DNA of 64,000 nt from Bradyrhizobium niftali. Its GTDB lineage: Bacteria; Pseudomonadota; Alphaproteobacteria; Rhizobiales; Xanthobacteraceae. The stretch lies in contig NZ_SPQT01000001.1 of the NCBI RefSeq assembly GCF_004571025.1, positions 992,001 to 1,056,000 on the forward strand. Reading direction: 5' to 3'. Positions 61,374 to 64,000 of the stretch are shown piece by piece. The first letter of the stretch is position 1. Each line of letters starts with the position of its first letter. The notes beneath the pieces were generated by a model, which searched no databases, was not told where the DNA came from, and saw nothing but the letters and a program-made list of their open reading frames with translations. Position numbers and translations under genes: made by a program.

Positions 61374-61481
61374 CTAGCCTGCCTCGCGCAGCGCTTCGAC
61401 GACGAATTCGCGGATCAAAGGGTCGTCCTCAACGAGAAGTACGCTCGCGGGCGGCTCATATCCGATAGCACTTGTTCTCAT
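61374..61481 (-). pseudogene. truncated response-regulator receiver domain
   Basis: 35 codons: RTSAIGYEPPASVLLVEDDP then LIREFVVEALREAG and TAG. VLLVEDDPLIREFVVEALRE is the beginning of a CheY-like receiver, with the acidic pair DD. The phosphorylatable Asp and everything else are missing, and the sequence beyond the stop is not receiver-like in any frame. Confidence 0.7.
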
Positions 61482-61870
61482 GTCGAACGGCCAAAATGCC
61501 TAGCCGTTCCTGTTCGGGTAGCCCGCCGACGAGTATGACTGGAAGCCCGTTCTGGTGGTCTTATGGCGGCTGCGGAGGTCCCCTTGAAGGCGGCGCTGGC
61601 GGTGGCGTCAGGGTTTCGGAGCTGGTTGCGGCGTTGGTGAAGCTTGCGGCGCGGGGCTGCGGTGCAGGGTGGTCGCGGGCTGCTGGGAAGGCGCGGCAGA
61701 CGGCTGATCGTTTCCGCCGTAAGGGACACATGGCTCAGCGGCCGTTTGGCCCGGAGGTCACGTGCCTTCGGATACTCACGTCGCCGGTCGATGTTTGCTG
61801 CGGCCCATCGATCCCATGCCTCGAACGCGTCGGCGTAGTGCTTTCGCACTGCTTCTCGGTGGAGAGGCAT
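61478..61870 (-). CDS. possible hypothetical protein (130 aa)
   Basis: The N-terminal third (PLHREAVRKHYADAFEAWDR then WAAANIDRRREYPKARDL) looks protein-like, but the rest is Arg/Ser/Pro-rich as in random GC-rich frames, and no ribosome site is seen. It ends 4 bp into the receiver fragment. Perhaps a short real gene that lost its stop. Confidence 0.25.
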   Translation of the reverse strand: MPLHREAVRKHYADAFEAWDRWAAANIDRRREYPKARDLRAKRPLSHVSLTAETISRLPRLPSSPRPPCTAAPRRKLHQRRNQLRNPDATASAAFKGTSAAAIRPPERASSHTRRRATRTGTARHFGRST

Positions 61871-61989
61871 TGATGGCGAAGGATCAGGCCTCTTGGAACG
61901 TAATTGGCCTCGCCGCTTTTCCTGGTAAGAAGGGATGCAGCCGGCTCGCGGCCTATGTCTCGGTGGGGGTCTGCGAAGGAGGAGCTTTG

Positions 61990-62454
61990 ATGAAAGCGAC
62001 AACTCTGGCAATGGCCATTTGCGCTGTCTCGGCCGCCTCGGTTTCGGCGCAGCCCATAAGGTGGACGATCTACCGCATTCCACAGACGGGCACGTCGGTC
62101 GACTTCCCTTCTTCGATCTTCACCGAAGAAGCGGGCCGGCCGGACGGTTACGGGCAACGCTTTCGAACTGCCGACGGCCGCGCCGACCTCACGATACAGG
62201 CTGCTCCCAACGTCGGGAGCGATTCGCCCGCTGTTTTCCTCGCGAAAAAAGGACCGCCGGCGCGCATTCAATACAAGAGAGTGACGCCGCGGTTTTTTGC
62301 GGTTTCCAGCTACAAGGGCGACAAGGTCTGGTATGACCGCTGCAACTTCTCCGGCAGGTTGGTCCATTGCGTGCTGATCAATTATCCGGCCAGCGAAGAG
62401 CGCGCCTGGGATGAGATCGTTACGCGCATCAGCCTCTCGCTGAATGGCGGGTGA
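61990..62454 (+). CDS. small secreted hypothetical protein
   Basis: 154 residues. Signal peptide KATTLAMAICAVSAASVSAQ, mature PIRWTIYRIPQTGTSVDFPS, then QRFRTADGRADLTIQAAPNV and DKVWYDRCNFSGRLVHCVLI with two cysteines (probably a disulfide). This is a known rhizobial periplasmic type of unknown function. GAAGGAGGAG precedes the ATG. The frame extends upstream but without a signal peptide. Confidence 0.8.
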   Translation: MKATTLAMAICAVSAASVSAQPIRWTIYRIPQTGTSVDFPSSIFTEEAGRPDGYGQRFRTADGRADLTIQAAPNVGSDSPAVFLAKKGPPARIQYKRVTPRFFAVSSYKGDKVWYDRCNFSGRLVHCVLINYPASEERAWDEIVTRISLSLNGG

Positions 62455-62489
62455 TCCATCCGTCTTCGCGTCGGACGACGGTTTCTGGA

Positions 62490-62742
62490 ATCTTGGGCTC
62501 GGCGTTCGGCCAAGCCGCTCAAGAAGCCGAAGAAGGTATCGGCTGGCCAGAAGGAAATGTTGATGTCGATCACCGGGTAGACGCCGGTGAAGGAAACGGC
62601 CGCCAAGAAGCCCTTGGCCAAGCCGCAGCGCGCGAGCGCCAAAACCGAAAGCGAGTGCGAACTCTATCGGAGCCGGATCGAGCGCGAGCAGCGGCTGCTG
62701 TACGAGCTCCAAGGCGTCCTTCCGGCTCGGTTCGCGGCGTGA
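62490..62742 (+). pseudogene. Lys/Ala-rich small protein interrupted by a stop
   Basis: One frame reads AKPLKKPKKVSAGQKEMLMS ITG, TAG at 62578, then from GTG 62587 VKETAAKKPLAKPQRASAKT and ELYRSRIEREQRLLYELQGV to TGA at 62742. Proteins with KKxSxGQxMLMxITGK followed by AAKKPAAKPQ occur as one chain in rhizobia (from memory), so the TAG probably splits a single gene. The 51-residue 3' part has its own GTG. Confidence 0.45.
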
Positions 62743-63328
62743 ACAGGATGTCCTGTCATTGGCGGGTGTCGGACAGCGTTCCGCTCAGGTAGCCGCCGCC
62801 TAGGTCCGCTCCTATCCTCATATCGTTATAGGCCGGTCACCTGTCGCCGCGTGATGCGACGTTGGTGCGGCTCATCGGGTCCAGGAATATGGGATGGGAG
62901 GCCAGGCAGTTGCCCAGCACGCTCGTGTCTTCCACCCGCTCGAAGCTCCGCTGTTAACGGCTGAGGAAGAAGACCGAGATGATATCGGATGTGCGGGATC
63001 AAGATGTTTTAGCGTAGCATAGGAACAACAAACGGCTTCATGCCAGCGGCGCAGGACTCAAAGACAAGCGTCCGCATCTGGCGCTTCGCGGACCTGAACC
63101 GCGGATTCGGTGTGTCCGCTCACAGCGGGCAGAGCAGACCATCACCCTGGGCCCGCCGACTTCCAAGTTTGACCCGTGACGGACCCGGGGCGATCTGTCG
63201 CGCCATCTCGGCGGGAACCCTTTATCATCCTGATCGTCAAGCCGGCGGACAGGGAATCATCAGGGTTAAAGCCAGTAACGAATTCAAGCGTGGCCGCCGG
63301 CAGGCTGCGCCGACGGAACCGCAAGACG
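62743..63328 (+). other. region without a supported gene
   Basis: No frame on either strand has recognisable similarity. A short element TGTCCGCTCACAG (about 63112-63125) recurs near 63933, a frequent intergenic motif in this kind of genome. Confidence 0.4.
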
Positions 63329-63556
63329 ATGTCGGAACCGCAAGGCAACGTCTCGGCCGTTGAGGTTGATATCTACACTGAGCTTCGCACGGCGGAGCGC
63401 TGGTGGACCGAATTCGAGCGACGCGCCGAATGCACCGTATTTCAGAGATTTGCGTGGCTTGCGGCGTGGCACAATCACATCGGCCGGCATCAAGGCACGA
63501 CGCCGGTGATCGTGCGGGGGCGCGATCCCAATTCGGAGAGCACGGACAGACGCTGA
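63329..63556 (+). pseudogene. 5' fragment of a CelD/BcsL-like GNAT acetyltransferase
   Basis: From ATG 63329: VSAVEVDIYTELRTAERWWT then FERRAECTVFQRFAWLAAWH and VIVRGRD. This is the N-terminus of the Acetyltransf_6/CelD family (normally ~380 residues). After ~68 residues the similarity ends and the frame stops at 63556, so the gene is 3'-truncated. Confidence 0.65.
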
Positions 63557-63615
63557 CTTGACCATGGGTTCTCGGCGCAGCAACCTCTCGGCGTTCGCGG
63601 GTAGAGGAGGCGAGC

Positions 63616-63843
63616 ATGATCCTCATGTGGCTTGGTGTGCTCCTTGTTTTCGGCGGCGTGCTCCAAATGGCGTTTCAGCCCATCTGGCGAGGCCGACTCA
63701 GCGGTGGAAGGTGGCTTCGCTCTAGGCGTGACACGCTGGAGCCTGAAAGACCGGGTAGCGGCTTCGGCATCAAATCGAACTGGCCTGGACTTGTGATGGT
63801 CGCGCTTGGCGGCGCTTTCTTGCTGGCCGGAGCAGCCATCTGA
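63616..63843 (+). CDS. small two-helix membrane protein (75 aa)
   Basis: Helix 1 ILMWLGVLLVFGGVLQMAFQ, a basic loop, helix 2 WPGLVMVALGGAFLLAGAAI. GAGGAGG eight bases before the ATG. Probably inner membrane; function unknown. Complete. Confidence 0.72.
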   Translation: MILMWLGVLLVFGGVLQMAFQPIWRGRLSGGRWLRSRRDTLEPERPGSGFGIKSNWPGLVMVALGGAFLLAGAAI

Positions 63844-63947
63844 GTTGAAACGAATGTCTCAGGCGTTGCCCGTTATCTGGCCAGACCAATGTGCTAGAGC
63901 CATGTCTCTTCCTGAACAGCGGGTCCGGTGATGTCCGCTCACAGTGT

Positions 63948-64000
63948 GACCAGGCCCTCTAATCTTAGTCGATGCGCGCGGTCGGCTTCGCGGCGGCTGG
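63948..64000 (+). repeat. 53-bp direct repeat, copy 2, cut by the window end
   Basis: Matches 47861-47913 with two mismatches (T for C at 63965, G for A at 63984) and the match reaches the last base, so the true repeat is longer. On the minus strand it would code for the middle of the 60-residue protein. To its left the sequences differ (...CAGTGT versus ...GTCCTC). Confidence 0.8.

Noticed and set aside
63895..63925. A third copy of the tRNA-like boundary core (ATGTCTCTT..CAGCGGGT)
   Set aside because: It needs an inserted segment and the flanking 100 bp do not match the other boundary repeats, so chance is likely.
1..64000. CRISPR array, toxin-antitoxin pair, prophage or defence system
   Set aside because: No regularly spaced repeats, no phage structural genes and no paired toxin/antitoxin frames were seen; the NYN protein alone is not enough to call a defence locus.

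Overview
The window reads as an accessory, island-rich stretch of an alphaproteobacterial chromosome, most likely Bradyrhizobium or a close relative. The grounds are high-GC coding, many branched-chain-amino-acid-type (Liv) ABC importers tied to aromatic catabolism, an LPXTG-free rhizobial style autotransporter beta-domain, and a large set of very small proteins of a kind I know from Bradyrhizobiaceae (DUF6894, DUF2934, short zinc ribbons). The organism call is inference; no rRNA or full tRNA gene is present.

Layout. (1) 0.1-8.8 kb: an alpha/beta hydrolase, an SCP2-like protein, a PF04909 amidohydrolase and a complete Liv importer with a fused permease-ATPase subunit. Two identical 17-bp palindromic sites sit upstream of the two transcription directions. 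The likely regulator, a GntR gene, is frameshifted and fused to a foreign fragment. (2) 8.9-18.75 kb: an AraC regulator, a 21-bp-phased direct-repeat operator, then maleylacetate reductase, hydroxyquinol 1,2-dioxygenase, a TfdB/resorcinol-hydroxylase-like flavoprotein and a complete Liv importer with a Tat-exported binding protein: a self-contained import-to-beta-ketoadipate module. (3) 18.83-36.42 kb: a segment bounded by ~115-bp direct repeats ending in a tRNA-Lys(CTT)-like anticodon arm; the left copy continues into the 3' end of that tRNA. It holds a TetR-controlled Liv importer, amidohydrolase, aldehyde dehydrogenase, DAO-type oxidase, saccharopine-dehydrogenase-like enzyme, XRE-cupin regulator, hydantoinase/oxoprolinase-type HyuA and HyuB and a second binding protein. 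I regard this set, whose substrate is unknown, as the best candidate for an undescribed catabolic system. (4) 36.8-42.5 kb: a GntR-controlled operon of extradiol dioxygenase, MhpA-like hydroxylase, FAH-family enzyme and MFS transporter, coupled by ATGA overlaps. (5) 42.6-47 kb: a lipocalin-like secreted protein, a CadC/TolB/TPR-type regulator, and a rearrangement scar joining a 5'-truncated AraC gene to a 5'-truncated autotransporter, bracketed by 34-bp repeats. (6) 47-64 kb: mostly small conserved genes mixed with debris: an SDR gene with several frameshifts, a LysR fragment, an IS1182-type transposase remnant, a truncated response regulator, a truncated CelD-like gene. Intact genes there include DJ-1/PfpI, a PPC-domain protein, CspA, a NYN-domain protein and a BrkB/YihY membrane protein. 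The last 53 bases repeat a small gene seen at 47.9 kb.

Together the window looks like successive catabolic modules, each carrying its own importer and its own class of regulator (GntR, AraC, TetR plus XRE-cupin, GntR), stacked next to a decaying island remnant. Regions 2 and 4 are visibly richer in GC third positions than regions 1 and 3, which supports separate origins. All family calls are from reading translations; no database search was run.
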